64,000 nucleotides of DNA from Halorussus caseinilyticus (GCF_029338395.1 NZ_CP119809.1:2294001-2358000); one strand, 5' to 3'; shown: positions 37,178 to 46,997, numbered from the stretch's first letter. Numbers and translations are program-made. The notes: generated by a model from the sequence alone, not told the origin.

Positions 37178-37976
37178 CCGCAAGGTCGAAGACTGGCTAC
37201 GGGAAGACGTGGGCCACCGCGACGTGACCAACCACGTCCCCGGCGAGACGACGGGCCGACTCGTCGCCAAGGAGGAGGGCGTCGCGGCGGGACTCGACGC
37301 CGCGAGCGCCGTCTTCGACTACCTCGACGCGGACTGCGAGGCGACGGCCGAAGCGGGCGACCGAATCGCGCCCGGCGACACAGTGCTGGAAGTCGAGGGG
37401 TCCGCGGAGTCGGTCCTCCGCGGCGAGCGCGTGGCGGTCAACGTCGCGGGCCACGCCTCGGGCGTGGCGACGAAGACCCGCCGAGCGGTCGATGCCGCCC
37501 GCGAGGTCCGAGACTGCGTGGCGATTGCCGGAACCCGGAAGACGACGCCCGGCCTGCGCGGGGTCGAGAAGCGCGCGATTGCGGCCGGGGGAGGCGACAC
37601 CCATCGGCTCACCCTCTCGGGGATGGTGATGGTCAAGGACAACCACGTCGCCGAGATGGGGATGGAAGCGGCAGTCGCGCACTTCCGGGCGGAGAAGTCC
37701 TTCGCGACGAAAATCGAGGTGGAAGTCGAGCGTCCCGAAGACGCCGCTCGCGCCGCCGACGCCGGGGCCGACATCGTGCTTCTGGACAACATGTCGCCCG
37801 CGGAAGTCCGGGAGGGCGTGGCGGCGCTTCCGGAGGGCGTGATTGCGGAGGCCAGCGGCGGCATCGGAATCGCGGACGTGCCCGACTACGCCGCGACGGG
37901 CGTGGACGTGATTTCGATGGGGTCGCTCACGCACTCGGCGAGTTCGCTGGACCTGTCGTTCCGGACCGGGGAGTGA
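37164..37976 (+). CDS. nadC: Nicotinate-nucleotide pyrophosphorylase (quinolinate phosphoribosyltransferase)
   Basis: This 270-residue protein has NadC landmarks: REDVGHRDVTN, NVAGHASGVATKTRR, ATRKTTPG-like GTRKTTPGLR, HRLTLSGMVMVKDNH, IEVEVERPEDA, and EASGGIGIADVPDYAATGVDVISMG. It converts quinolinate and PRPP to nicotinate mononucleotide. It completes the nadA-nadB-nadC operon for de novo NAD synthesis. Confidence 0.96.
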   Translation: MRVTDRKVEDWLREDVGHRDVTNHVPGETTGRLVAKEEGVAAGLDAASAVFDYLDADCEATAEAGDRIAPGDTVLEVEGSAESVLRGERVAVNVAGHASGVATKTRRAVDAAREVRDCVAIAGTRKTTPGLRGVEKRAIAAGGGDTHRLTLSGMVMVKDNHVAEMGMEAAVAHFRAEKSFATKIEVEVERPEDAARAADAGADIVLLDNMSPAEVREGVAALPEGVIAEASGGIGIADVPDYAATGVDVISMGSLTHSASSLDLSFRTGE

Positions 37977-38047
37977 GGAAAGCGATTGTATACGTTTCTT
38001 TTAGAATTGTTTTTCATTTCTAGAGAAATATATAGATTGTCGAGAAT

Positions 38048-38283
38048 GCGCTACACCGTCCTTCCGTCAGCGACGGCACGGCGGAACGGGTCATCGGTTC
38101 AAGCAGTAGCTAGCCACTCGCTGGTTTGGTGGAAAGAGGCGACGGAGCAACGAAGCTTACGAAGGGGAACGAGAAGCGTCAGGGCGGTAGTTACAGACTC
38201 GAACCAATCGAGACCGCACAGCACCGCAACCGCGAACCGCACTGATGCCGACGCCGAGGAGACCACACAGCACCGCGACAACC
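38048..38283 (+). repeat. Long direct repeat, copy 1
   Basis: This is the first copy of a roughly 240-base imperfect direct repeat whose second copy begins 293 bases later. Shared blocks include CGTCCTTCCG near the start, GGTCATCGGTTCAAGCAGTA, CGAGAAGCGTCAGG and ACCGCAACCGCGAACCGCAC. It lies in the 824-base gene-free stretch 37977-38800. Confidence 0.85.
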
Positions 38284-38340
38284 TTGACCCCCGCGCCAGA
38301 GGGTCAACAGCGCGTTCGACGCATCGTTTTCCGGACAAGA

Positions 38341-38590
38341 GCGCCACGCCGTCCTTCCGCCAGCGACGACACGGCGGAACGGGTCATCGGTTCAAGCAGT
38401 AGATGGCGACTCGCTGATTTGGCGGGGGAGGCGACGGAGTAACGAAGTTTACGAGGGGAACGCGGTTTACGAGGGAGACGAGAAGCGTCAGGTTGGTAGC
38501 TACAGACTCGAACCGACGAAGACCGCACAGCACCGCAACCGCGAACCGCACTGATGCCGACGCCGAGGAGACCGCACAGCACCGCAACCG
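38341..38590 (+). repeat. Long direct repeat, copy 2
   Basis: This second copy differs by scattered substitutions and a short internal duplication (GTTTACGAGGG-type units, 38446-38476). Near its end the block ACCGCACAGCACCGCAACCG occurs twice, 50 bases apart. Its tail (38495-38543) contains the family A repeat core in inverted orientation. Confidence 0.85.
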
Positions 38591-38690
38591 CGGGCCTCAC
38601 ACCTCCCCAACCTCCTCGCTCGTTCCCGTTGGTCACTCGCTCGTCCACCGTCGGAAGCGAGTTCCGACGAGCAGTCGGCGCACAGCGCTG
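38495..38690 (-). repeat. Dispersed intergenic repeat family A, member 2 (inverted)
   Basis: Read on the minus strand, blocks of family A recur: a CGGAACTCGCTTCCGACGGT block (38651-38670), GGTTGGGGAGG, CGCGGTTGCGGT and the GTAGCTAC end. The first block is shared with the copy at 51200-51412. The order is the same as at 51339, though spacing differs. No credible gene lies here. Confidence 0.55.
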
Positions 38691-38800
38691 ACGACCTCGC
38701 GCGGGTCGGCGCGACCACGAGGGTCGCGCCCGCACGCGCCGGAGGAGAAATCGTGAGAGCGCGACTCCAGTCAGAACGACGGTTCTCGGGGACTTCTCGG

Positions 38801-40318
<1,518 letters not shown>

Positions 40319-40454
40319 GGGCGGATGGAGGGCGGCTTGTCGTAACTACTCTTCGCTTGGCGAGAAATCGGCCGGTCGCGTCGGCCGGTCGCGGGACCGC
40401 GACCGGCCGGACACTTCAACAAGACCTTTGGCCGACCGTGGTGAACGAAGGGAC

Positions 40455-41837
40455 ATGAAAGGTGTCGTCGGTGGGGGAATCGCGGGTCTCGCGGCCGCCT
40501 ACCGCCTCCAGCAACACGGTCACGACGTGCAGGTGTTCGAAGCCAGCGACCAAATCGGCGGACTCGCCGCCGTGTACGAGACGGCGGGCGACCCAGTAGA
40601 GAAGTTCTACCACCACCTCTCGGCCTCCGAAGAGACCATCGTGGACCTCATCGAGAAGTTGGGTCTCGAAGAGCGTCTGGAGTGGCCAATCGGCAAGAAC
40701 GCCTACTACTGGGACGGCACGGTCTACCCGATGGACAAACCGTGGGAGATTCTGGCCTACCCCCACATGAGCGTCTACGACAAGTTCCGCCTCACGATGC
40801 TCACGCAGGAAATCGACGTTCGAGGCGGGGTTCCGAAGTTCGACACCTACGAGAATCTGGAGGACTTCGAGGACGTTGCCATCGAGGACTTCCTTCGCGA
40901 ACACACCTCCAACGGCGTCTACGAGGGATTCTTCGAACCCCTGCTGGACGCCAAGTTCGGCGACCGCAAAGACGACGTGAGCGCGGCGTGGTTGCTCGGG
41001 CGCATCAAGTTCCGGGGCGAGCGCGACCTGCTCCGGGGCGAACCGCTGGGCTACCTCGAAGGCGGGTTCGGGCAGTTGCTCGACGCTCTCGTGGAGGAAG
41101 TCGGCCGTGAGAACATCACGACGAACGCCCGCGTCACCGACCTCGACCTCGAAGACGGCGGGGTGAGCGAGATGACCGTCGAAGTCGCAGACGGAGAACC
41201 CGTCTCGGAGCAAGCGCAGGCCGAGGCCGCCGACGGCGGCACGGCCACCGAGACCCACGCGGTGGACGACGTGGTGGTCGCGGCGATGCCCAACGTCCTC
41301 GAAGACCTCACCGGCTACCCGTGCGAAATCGACTTCCAAGGGGCGGTCTGCGCGCTGGTGACGATGGACGAAGCGCTGACCGACACCTACTGGCTCAACG
41401 TGGCCCACGACGCTCCCTTCGGCGCGCTCATCGAACACACCAACTACATGCCGCCCGAGAACTACGGCGGCGACCACCTGCTCTACGTCGCCAGCTACAT
41501 TCAGGACTACGAGGAGGACCTCTGGCAGATGGAGGAAGAGGAGGTTCGGGACTTGTGGTTGGGGCACGTCGAAGAGATGTTCCCCGACTGGGACCGCTCG
41601 CACGTCGAGGAGTTCCGACTGGCCAAGAACCCCCGCGCCGCACCGATTTACGAGCGGGGGTATCTCGACATGGTGATTCCCTACGACCTCGGCGAGGAGG
41701 TTGCGGATGGGCTGTACTATGCGGGGATGGCGAGCAGAGCGCAGTATCCCGAGCGGAGTCTGAACGGCGGTATCGTGGCGGGTTACGAGTGTGCCGACCG
41801 GATTGCGGGGCGGAAGGAAGTCGTCAGTCCGGAGTAG
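40455..41837 (+). CDS. FAD-dependent amine-oxidase-like oxidoreductase
   Basis: The 460-residue protein starting at 40455 has an N-terminal dinucleotide-binding GGGIAGLAAAYRLQQHGHDV and a GGLAAVYE motif. The C-terminal FAD closure YYAGMASRAQYPERSLNGGI matches the protoporphyrinogen oxidase/amine oxidase superfamily. The middle holds aromatic-rich substrate motifs (HHLSASEETIVDLIEKLGL). The substrate is unknown; lipid-linked sugar or isoprenoid chemistry is possible. It is divergent from gpmI. A longer upstream frame overlaps gpmI and is rejected. Confidence 0.85.
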   Translation: MKGVVGGGIAGLAAAYRLQQHGHDVQVFEASDQIGGLAAVYETAGDPVEKFYHHLSASEETIVDLIEKLGLEERLEWPIGKNAYYWDGTVYPMDKPWEILAYPHMSVYDKFRLTMLTQEIDVRGGVPKFDTYENLEDFEDVAIEDFLREHTSNGVYEGFFEPLLDAKFGDRKDDVSAAWLLGRIKFRGERDLLRGEPLGYLEGGFGQLLDALVEEVGRENITTNARVTDLDLEDGGVSEMTVEVADGEPVSEQAQAEAADGGTATETHAVDDVVVAAMPNVLEDLTGYPCEIDFQGAVCALVTMDEALTDTYWLNVAHDAPFGALIEHTNYMPPENYGGDHLLYVASYIQDYEEDLWQMEEEEVRDLWLGHVEEMFPDWDRSHVEEFRLAKNPRAAPIYERGYLDMVIPYDLGEEVADGLYYAGMASRAQYPERSLNGGIVAGYECADRIAGRKEVVSPE

Positions 41838-41940
41838 TTGAGGCTAAGTTATAAATCCTCAGTACTTTATCATCAAGTATATTCTCCACACTGTTCAACC
41901 GTCCGAAAACCATTTTATGTTCTAGTTAAAATAGTGGTGT

Positions 41941-42156
41941 ATGTCTGACGACGATTCATCAGACGCCGCCCAAGAAAATAAGACACAGAACCCCCGAGCA
42001 AATTCTGAAAAGGTTGAACTTTCAGAGAAAGTTGCTCGCCGAACAATTGAGAAGGGGGAAGAAGTAGTTGATGTTGAGCCACCAGAAGACGGTTACATCA
42101 TGGCTCCGACCTCAAATAACCCTGATAGAAGTAACGGCGACGGCGATAACGACTAA
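41941..42156 (+). CDS. Small hydrophilic hypothetical protein in AT-rich island
   Basis: This 71-residue highly charged protein has an acidic N-terminus, a Lys/Glu helix (EKVELSEKVARRTIEKGEEV) and a disordered-looking Asn/Asp tail. Base and codon use are much more AT-rich than the neighbours. TTTTATG about 29 bases upstream may be the TATA box. It is followed after 19 bases by the DUF6338-like membrane gene and is probably its operon partner. I do not recognise the family. Confidence 0.62.
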   Translation: MSDDDSSDAAQENKTQNPRANSEKVELSEKVARRTIEKGEEVVDVEPPEDGYIMAPTSNNPDRSNGDGDND

Positions 42157-42175
42157 CACAATATTTTCGCTTCCT

Positions 42176-42862
42176 ATGCCGATAACTGCGGAAACGCTGA
42201 TACTCGCGGCCTTATTGATCGCTCCCGGTTTTATTGCTGTACTTCTTGGTATCACGCTAGGAGTGGTTGAGCAAAAAATCGACCGCGATATATTCTATCT
42301 TACAAGTTTCGTCTCTAGTATACTAATAGATATTACATTCATTTGGATCGGTCAGCAGACAGGGAAAATAATTAATAGTCAGAATGCAATTCGTGGCGTC
42401 TTCTTCGGTCCAGATAGGTTTTATATTGAGTCAGCCGTCACCTTATTCATTCTTTCATGTGCTTTTGGCCTTGTCTACGCAATCACACTCACAACAAATT
42501 TCCCACACCAAGTTCGCTCGAAACTTGGCTCTTGGATGAGTCATCAGCGGAATCCGTGGCAACCTTGGGAAGGAGGTCTTCGAAATGCCGAGCAAGTCAT
42601 GGTAGAACTCAAGAATGGAAAGGATATTTCCGGCATACTTACCGAGTATAGCCGAGTTGGGAGAGAGCGCCAGCTTGTACTCGCATATCCAGTCTATATC
42701 GATTTTGAGGATAAACCCTCCCGAGAGAAAACAATTCTCACTGAGGAGCAAATCAGGGCCGTCCATGTAATGACGACACGAGAACGAGAGGGTATTTTAG
42801 ACAAAATAAAATATTTTCTTTCAAATTTCCAATTTTGTTCTTGCGATGAAAGCTCTGAGTAG
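42176..42862 (+). CDS. DUF6338-like membrane protein in AT-rich island
   Basis: This 228-residue protein has three hydrophobic helices (about 6-28, 38-58 and 82-104). A cytoplasmic domain follows with the pattern VMVELKNGKDISGILTEYS to LAYPVYIDFED, characteristic in my judgement of DUF6338. The gene is strongly AT-rich with non-local codon use, suggesting recent transfer. It follows the 71-residue ORF. No function is known. An in-frame start at 42068 overlaps the upstream gene and is less likely. Confidence 0.75.
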   Translation: MPITAETLILAALLIAPGFIAVLLGITLGVVEQKIDRDIFYLTSFVSSILIDITFIWIGQQTGKIINSQNAIRGVFFGPDRFYIESAVTLFILSCAFGLVYAITLTTNFPHQVRSKLGSWMSHQRNPWQPWEGGLRNAEQVMVELKNGKDISGILTEYSRVGRERQLVLAYPVYIDFEDKPSREKTILTEEQIRAVHVMTTREREGILDKIKYFLSNFQFCSCDESSE

Positions 42863-42888
42863 TCTCTAGATAGTGAATAGATATTTTC

Positions 42889-43482
42889 TTACGCCTCGGC
42901 GTCCTCGTCGCTCACGCCGGGCGCGTCCGTCAGGTCCACTTCCTCGGGTTCGTCCTGCCCGCCGACCCGAATCTCACCATCAGGTCCCTCGACGTAAACG
43001 TCGTCCGCAAATCCACCCTCAGCGTAGGGATGCTCCGGCTCCTCCAACTTCTCGGGCGTCGAGGGCGCATCGGGAATCCCGCCCGCGGGCATGAACTCGC
43101 CGAGGGGGTCCTCGATGGCGATGCCGTGGCGCTCGAAGAACTCGGCGTAGCGGTCGTAGTGGTCGTCGAGTTCGTCGCTCGGGAACTCCATCATCTCGGT
43201 CCAGCCGTGGTTGTAGAAGTCGAAATTGGCTTGAATGTGGGTGATTTCGCGGGCCTCGGCCTCGGGCGCACCGGCCTGTAGCGCCGCGAGGTAGGTGTCC
43301 ATCGTGGCGTCGAAGAAGGCGTCGAGTCGCTCGCGGCGCTCCTCGCGGTGTCGCTCGTCGGCCTTCTCTAGGAAGATACGCGTGTGTAGGTCCACGAGCT
43401 TGTCCTTCACGAGGTCCGAGACCACCGGCAGTTCCAGCGCCTTCCGGGACGCGAAGTGGCGGACGTTCTGGTTTATCTTCAT
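42889..43482 (-). CDS. Halobacterial conserved protein (DUF6149-like)
   Basis: The 197-residue protein starting at 43482 reads MKINQNVRHFASRKALELPV. It is helical and charged and ends in an acidic Pro/Glu/Asp-rich tail (about 140-197). It matches, from memory, the halobacterial DUF6149 family. No membrane segment or catalytic motif is seen. A longer antisense frame through the FAD gene is a shadow. GC content returns to the local norm here, marking the right edge of the AT-rich island. Confidence 0.78.
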   Translation of the reverse strand: MKINQNVRHFASRKALELPVVSDLVKDKLVDLHTRIFLEKADERHREERRERLDAFFDATMDTYLAALQAGAPEAEAREITHIQANFDFYNHGWTEMMEFPSDELDDHYDRYAEFFERHGIAIEDPLGEFMPAGGIPDAPSTPEKLEEPEHPYAEGGFADDVYVEGPDGEIRVGGQDEPEEVDLTDAPGVSDEDAEA

Positions 43483-43587
43483 CGGGCGGGGGTTAGGACG
43501 CGACCCCCAAAAGTTCGTCTGTTCGTGAACCTCTGACACGATACGAAGATAGCAACCCACTTTAACCCCGAAGCTGAAGGTTCGGCT

Positions 43588-44829
43588 ATGAGCGAGTCGT
43601 ACGTGATAATCGGTGACGGAATCGCGGGCAGTTCCGCCGCGGAGACCATCCGCGAGGAAGACCCCGACGCCGACGTATCCGTCATCACAGACGAGGGTGA
43701 GGCGCTGTACAACCGCATCCTCATCAAGGAATTCGCCAAAGGAAAGCTCCCCGAAGCACCCATCTCCATCCACGAGGAAGACTGGTACGCCGAGCGGGAC
43801 ATCGACCTCGAACTCAACACGTTCGTGACCGACGTGGACCCCGACGCTCACGAGGTCCACACCCACGACAGCGGCACGTTCGAGTACGACAAACTGCTCG
43901 TGGCGACAGGCGGAACGCCGACTCAGCTTCCGGTGGACAACAGCGACGCCGAGGGTATCCACCACTTCTGGACGTTCCAAGACGCCCGGAAGATTCAGGA
44001 GAACGCGAGCGAGGCCGACCAAGGCGTCGTCGTCGGCGCGGGTCTGCTCGGAATCGACCTCGCGGCGGTGTGCGCGGCCCAAGACGTGGACGCCAAGTAC
44101 ATCATGCGTGGCAACCGCTGGTGGCGCTACGGCCTGAGCCTCGACGGTGCCGAAATCATCCACGACGCCCTCGAAGAGAAGGGTGTCGAACCCGTCCTCG
44201 AAAGCGGCGTCGAGCGATTCGAGACCGACGACGACGGCCGAGTCGTCTCGACGGTGGACGCCAACGGCGAAGAGTACGACAGCGACTTCGTCGGCGTCGC
44301 CATCGGTCTGAACTTCAACACCGAGTACCTCCAAGGCACCGGCATCGAGGAGGACAGCGGCATCGTCGTGGACGAGTACATGCAGACCAACGTCGAGGAC
44401 ATCTACGCTGCCGGTGACATCACCCGGTACTACGACACCATCCTCGACCAGTACGCCCAGAACGGGTCGTGGGGCAGTGCGAAAGAGCAGGGCCAAATCG
44501 CCGCGAAGAATATGGTCGCCGACGGCGAAGACGAAGCGTTCCGCTGGGTCTCGTCGTACTCCATCACCCACTTCGACTTCCCGTTCCTCAGCTTCGGGTT
44601 CCCGACGCTGGGCGACGACGAGTGCGAGCGCAAGTACAGCGACACCGAGTGGCGGCGTCTCGCGTTCAAGGACGGTAAGTTGGTCGGCGGCGTCCTCATC
44701 GGCGACATCGCCCCGCAGGGCAAGTACAAGGACCTCATCCGCCAAGAGGCCGAAGTCGCCGACCAGAAAGAGACCCTGCTGGAGAAGGACTTCGACCCCG
44801 AAGAGCTGGCGATTCCGCAGGAACAGTAG
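43588..44829 (+). CDS. NAD(P)/FAD-dependent pyridine nucleotide oxidoreductase
   Basis: This 413-residue protein has two dinucleotide-binding regions (SYVIIGDGIAGSSAAETI and GVVVGAGLLGIDLAAVCAAQ), LLVATGGTPTQLPV between them, and the FAD aspartate in IYAAGDITRYYD. The layout resembles the NirB, rubredoxin and ferredoxin reductase class. No redox-active CxxxxC pair is evident. The C-terminal region (VSSYSITHFDFPFLSFG) is probably a dimer or partner domain. The electron partner is unknown. Confidence 0.88.
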   Translation: MSESYVIIGDGIAGSSAAETIREEDPDADVSVITDEGEALYNRILIKEFAKGKLPEAPISIHEEDWYAERDIDLELNTFVTDVDPDAHEVHTHDSGTFEYDKLLVATGGTPTQLPVDNSDAEGIHHFWTFQDARKIQENASEADQGVVVGAGLLGIDLAAVCAAQDVDAKYIMRGNRWWRYGLSLDGAEIIHDALEEKGVEPVLESGVERFETDDDGRVVSTVDANGEEYDSDFVGVAIGLNFNTEYLQGTGIEEDSGIVVDEYMQTNVEDIYAAGDITRYYDTILDQYAQNGSWGSAKEQGQIAAKNMVADGEDEAFRWVSSYSITHFDFPFLSFGFPTLGDDECERKYSDTEWRRLAFKDGKLVGGVLIGDIAPQGKYKDLIRQEAEVADQKETLLEKDFDPEELAIPQEQ

Positions 44830-44883
44830 TTTCGCGCGAACGACGAACCACCCGGTAACTCGTCACTTTTCGTCTCAGACTTC

Positions 44884-44921
44884 TCGGCGAGTCGGCGGTC
44901 CGCGGACCGCCGACTCGCCGA
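44884..44921. terminator. 38-bp perfect palindrome after the oxidoreductase gene
   Basis: The arms are 19 bp with no loop or mismatch (core GGTCCGCGGACC). It lies 55 bases after the oxidoreductase stop, after a TTTTCGTCTC stretch. It may form the 3' end of that mRNA. The palindrome is longer than needed for a simple terminator. Confidence 0.6.
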
Positions 44922-44981
44922 TGGGAGCAAAACGACGGGCCAACCAAACGTTGTAGTAGTTGGAACTGGTAGCCGATGTAC

Positions 44982-45218
44982 ATGCCTCAGCTCGAAATTA
45001 CTCTGTCGGACGACGTGGACATGCAGATAGACCAGTTGGTCTCCCAAGAGGAGTTCGTGGACCGCCAAGAGGCCCTCGAAGAGGTCCTGTCGCTCGGTAT
45101 CAAGGAGTACCAGACCACGATGGAGAGCAACACCCGCGACGAGATGGAGTTCGCCGACGAGATGATGGAGACGACCGAACGCTCGCTCGGCGACGAAGAC
45201 GAAGGCTACCGGTTCTAA
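44982..45218 (+). CDS. Ribbon-helix-helix small DNA-binding-like protein
   Basis: From ATG 44982 the 78-residue protein begins MPQLEITLSDDVDMQID, a beta strand and helix, followed by EFVDRQEALEEVLSLGIKEY, as in CopG/RHH halobacterial proteins. The C-terminus is acidic. A start two codons earlier (44976) is possible. It probably dimerises and binds DNA; the target is unknown. No toxin gene is adjacent. Confidence 0.78.
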   Translation: MPQLEITLSDDVDMQIDQLVSQEEFVDRQEALEEVLSLGIKEYQTTMESNTRDEMEFADEMMETTERSLGDEDEGYRF

Positions 45219-45361
45219 CGTCCGTTCGGCGCTCGACCCGACGCTTCGCAAATCTTGCTTTTCGACTTTCCCGCCGAGAGGAATATCTATCTCCCCGACT
45301 CGTTGGTTCCGAACGCCAGAAGGTTTAAGATACTTCACGGCATTTGGTACCGTGTAGCACA

Positions 45362-45604
45362 ATGTCCTCGAACACGACTTCCGGAACCGAGAGAGACGGG
45401 CGAACCCTTCGTCTCCGTCCGACAGCGACCGCACCGGCCGGGGTGCCGGTGCGTCACTTCGACGAGTTACCAGAGCGGGCACAGCAGTTGCTCGCCGAGT
45501 ACGACGGACGGGGCACAGTCGCCGTGACGCCGGAGGTGGCCTCCCTGTTCGCCGACGAACCGGTGGTCGTGTTCTCCGAGTACCTGCGCGTCGAACTCGC
45601 CTGA
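45362..45604 (+). CDS. Small hypothetical protein
   Basis: This 80-residue protein has a charged, Thr-rich N-terminus (about 28 residues). A short alpha/beta segment follows (VRHFDELPERAQQLLAEYDG to VVVFSEYLRVELA). GTTTAAGA at 45321-45328, about 35 bases upstream, is a likely TATA box. I do not recognise the family with confidence. A strong hairpin follows the stop. Confidence 0.65.
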   Translation: MSSNTTSGTERDGRTLRLRPTATAPAGVPVRHFDELPERAQQLLAEYDGRGTVAVTPEVASLFADEPVVVFSEYLRVELA

Positions 45605-45609
45605 GTCGA

Positions 45610-45647
45610 GCGCCGACTGCCCACCGGAACCGGTGGGCAGTCGGCGC
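45610..45647. terminator. Perfect hairpin after the small gene
   Basis: Arms of 18 bp surround a two-base AA centre with no mismatches (CCACCGG-AA-CCGGTGG at the tip). It starts six bases after the stop codon at 45604, so it lies at the 3' end of that transcript. There is no T-run directly after it. Confidence 0.6.
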
Positions 45648-45742
45648 GAACCCGACCGTCGATTCCCGGCGAGCGTCGGCGTCGGTCCGAGAGATGACTT
45701 CGGACCGAAGGCGTTTTGCCCGCCACGGGCCGAAAGAGACCC

Positions 45743-46156
45743 ATGAACGGAAGCGGCGACATGACCCTCGCCTTCGAACTCTCCGCGCTGGAGGAGTTGG
45801 CCAAACCCGGCACGGTGTTCGAAGACGCCCGCAGGTGGAGCAAGTACGTCGGCGTCGTCTCGGACAAGCCCACCTACGTCGTGACGAACTTCACCCGGAA
45901 GAACCGCATCCGGCAGGACTTCTTCTCCGGACCGAAGGGGAAAGGCGAGAGTCTCGAAAGCGTCCGCGAGCAGTTCGACACCGACCGCCACGTCTTCGTC
46001 GGCACGACCGACGACGACCGGGAACTCGCCGACGAGTACGAGTGGGAGTTCTTAGACGTGACCGAGGCGGCAGAGGCCGCCGAGTGGCAACTCGCCGACG
46101 AGGTGGACGACGACGAGCAAGCGGCCGAAGAGGACCAGCGCGACGACTGGCCCTGA
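45743..46156 (+). CDS. Halobacterial conserved protein (DUF7124-like)
   Basis: This 137-residue protein has MTLAFELSALEELAKPGTVF, SKYVGVVSDKPTYVVTNFTR and KNRIRQDFFSGPKGKGESLE, a pattern I associate with the halobacterial DUF7124 family. The C-terminus is very acidic. No catalytic motif is evident. The start at 45743 follows the conserved region by seven codons; ATG at 45761 is an alternative. Confidence 0.75.
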   Translation: MNGSGDMTLAFELSALEELAKPGTVFEDARRWSKYVGVVSDKPTYVVTNFTRKNRIRQDFFSGPKGKGESLESVREQFDTDRHVFVGTTDDDRELADEYEWEFLDVTEAAEAAEWQLADEVDDDEQAAEEDQRDDWP

Positions 46157-46159
46157 GCG

Positions 46160-46288
46160 TCACACCGCCTCGAATCGAAGGATAGTCTCCGAAAACGTTT
46201 CCCCGTCCTCTCGGAGCGACTTCAGTCGTTCGTGGGCCTCGCGGGAGATGCAGATTTGCTTCGCCGTGGGTTCACCGGGGCGGACTTG
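46160..46288 (-). pseudogene. Ribbon-helix-helix antitoxin-like fragment without start codon
   Basis: On the minus strand an open frame ending at 46160 encodes TAKQICISREAHERLKSLRE and then DGETFSETILRFEAV. This is the strand-helix-helix pattern of VapB-like or halobacterial RHH proteins. The frame is open back to a stop at 46418-46420 but holds no upstream ATG, GTG or TTG. It is read as a decayed gene. No toxin gene is nearby. It lies four bases beyond the stop of the plus-strand gene. Confidence 0.5.
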
Positions 46289-46463
46289 TCCCGCGTTCGT
46301 ACTTGAACTCTGGGAGCGTGGGGAATCGGACCCGACGCTCCGATAGTCACCCCCTACCGAAAACGCGGACGGGCGAAAAGGACGGGGTAGCTTCGTGGGC
46401 GGGCCAACCGTCCCCGTTCACCAAGTCGCGGTTTTTAAACGTCCCGAACGCCAACCCAGTCGC

Positions 46464-46997
46464 ATGGCAGAACCGCGCGTTCCGGGCGGTCGGGGGGCCG
46501 AAATCGACCTCCCCTGCGGCGAGTCGGTCTACGTCCACGACCTCGACATGGGCATGCGCGAGTACGAGTGCGCGTGCGGCGAGAACCACGCGGTCGTCAC
46601 CGACGTTCACCCGCCCTCGCGTTTCGTCCCCGAGTTCCTCGTGGAAGTCCTCCGGGCGACTATCGACACCGACGACGACCTCGGCGAGTTCGGCACGCCC
46701 CACGTCATGGGCGTCGTGTTGGAGGAGTTCCCCGGCGAAGTCGTCAGCGAGAACGTCGAAGACGACCAAGACGTAGGCTACGCCCTACTCTGGTTGACCG
46801 ACTTCGACTCGCGTCGCCTCCACGAAATCGTGGTCGAACTCGTCGTGGAACTGATGGAACACGCCGTGAGTCACGCCGACGACGACGGCGCGATGGCCCA
46901 GTTCGAAGACGACATGCTCGACTTCGACGTGACGGAGTTCGTAGAGCAGTACCGCCGCGAACGGGACTTCTCCGGTCCCCACGACCGAGCGGTGTAG
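46464..46997 (+). CDS. Halobacterial conserved protein (DUF5815-like)
   Basis: This 177-residue protein starting at 46464 has a possible metal site near the N-terminus (LPCGESVYVHDLDMG, ECACGENHAVVTDVHPPSRF) and an acidic helical remainder. It resembles the halobacterial DUF5815 family, from memory. GTTTTTAAACG about 30 bases upstream is a good TATA box, which supports this start over an earlier one. Function is unknown. Confidence 0.78.
   Translation: MAEPRVPGGRGAEIDLPCGESVYVHDLDMGMREYECACGENHAVVTDVHPPSRFVPEFLVEVLRATIDTDDDLGEFGTPHVMGVVLEEFPGEVVSENVEDDQDVGYALLWLTDFDSRRLHEIVVELVVELMEHAVSHADDDGAMAQFEDDMLDFDVTEFVEQYRRERDFSGPHDRAV

Noticed and set aside
35774-37270. Long minus-strand frame over nadB and nadC
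   Set aside because: It spans two well-supported overlapping genes on the other strand and has no recognisable domain.
38099-38735. Several short frames in the 38-kb repeat region
   Set aside because: They shift frame between repeat copies, have no start context, and similar peptides arise only because the DNA is duplicated.
41941-42862. AT-rich pair as a classical toxin-antitoxin system
   Set aside because: Neither protein matches a known toxin or antitoxin family. It is kept only as an unexplained accessory pair.
42889-44745. 618-codon minus-strand frame spanning the FAD oxidoreductase
   Set aside because: Only its last 197 codons look like a real protein. The rest is antisense to the oxidoreductase, so the gene is taken from 43482.
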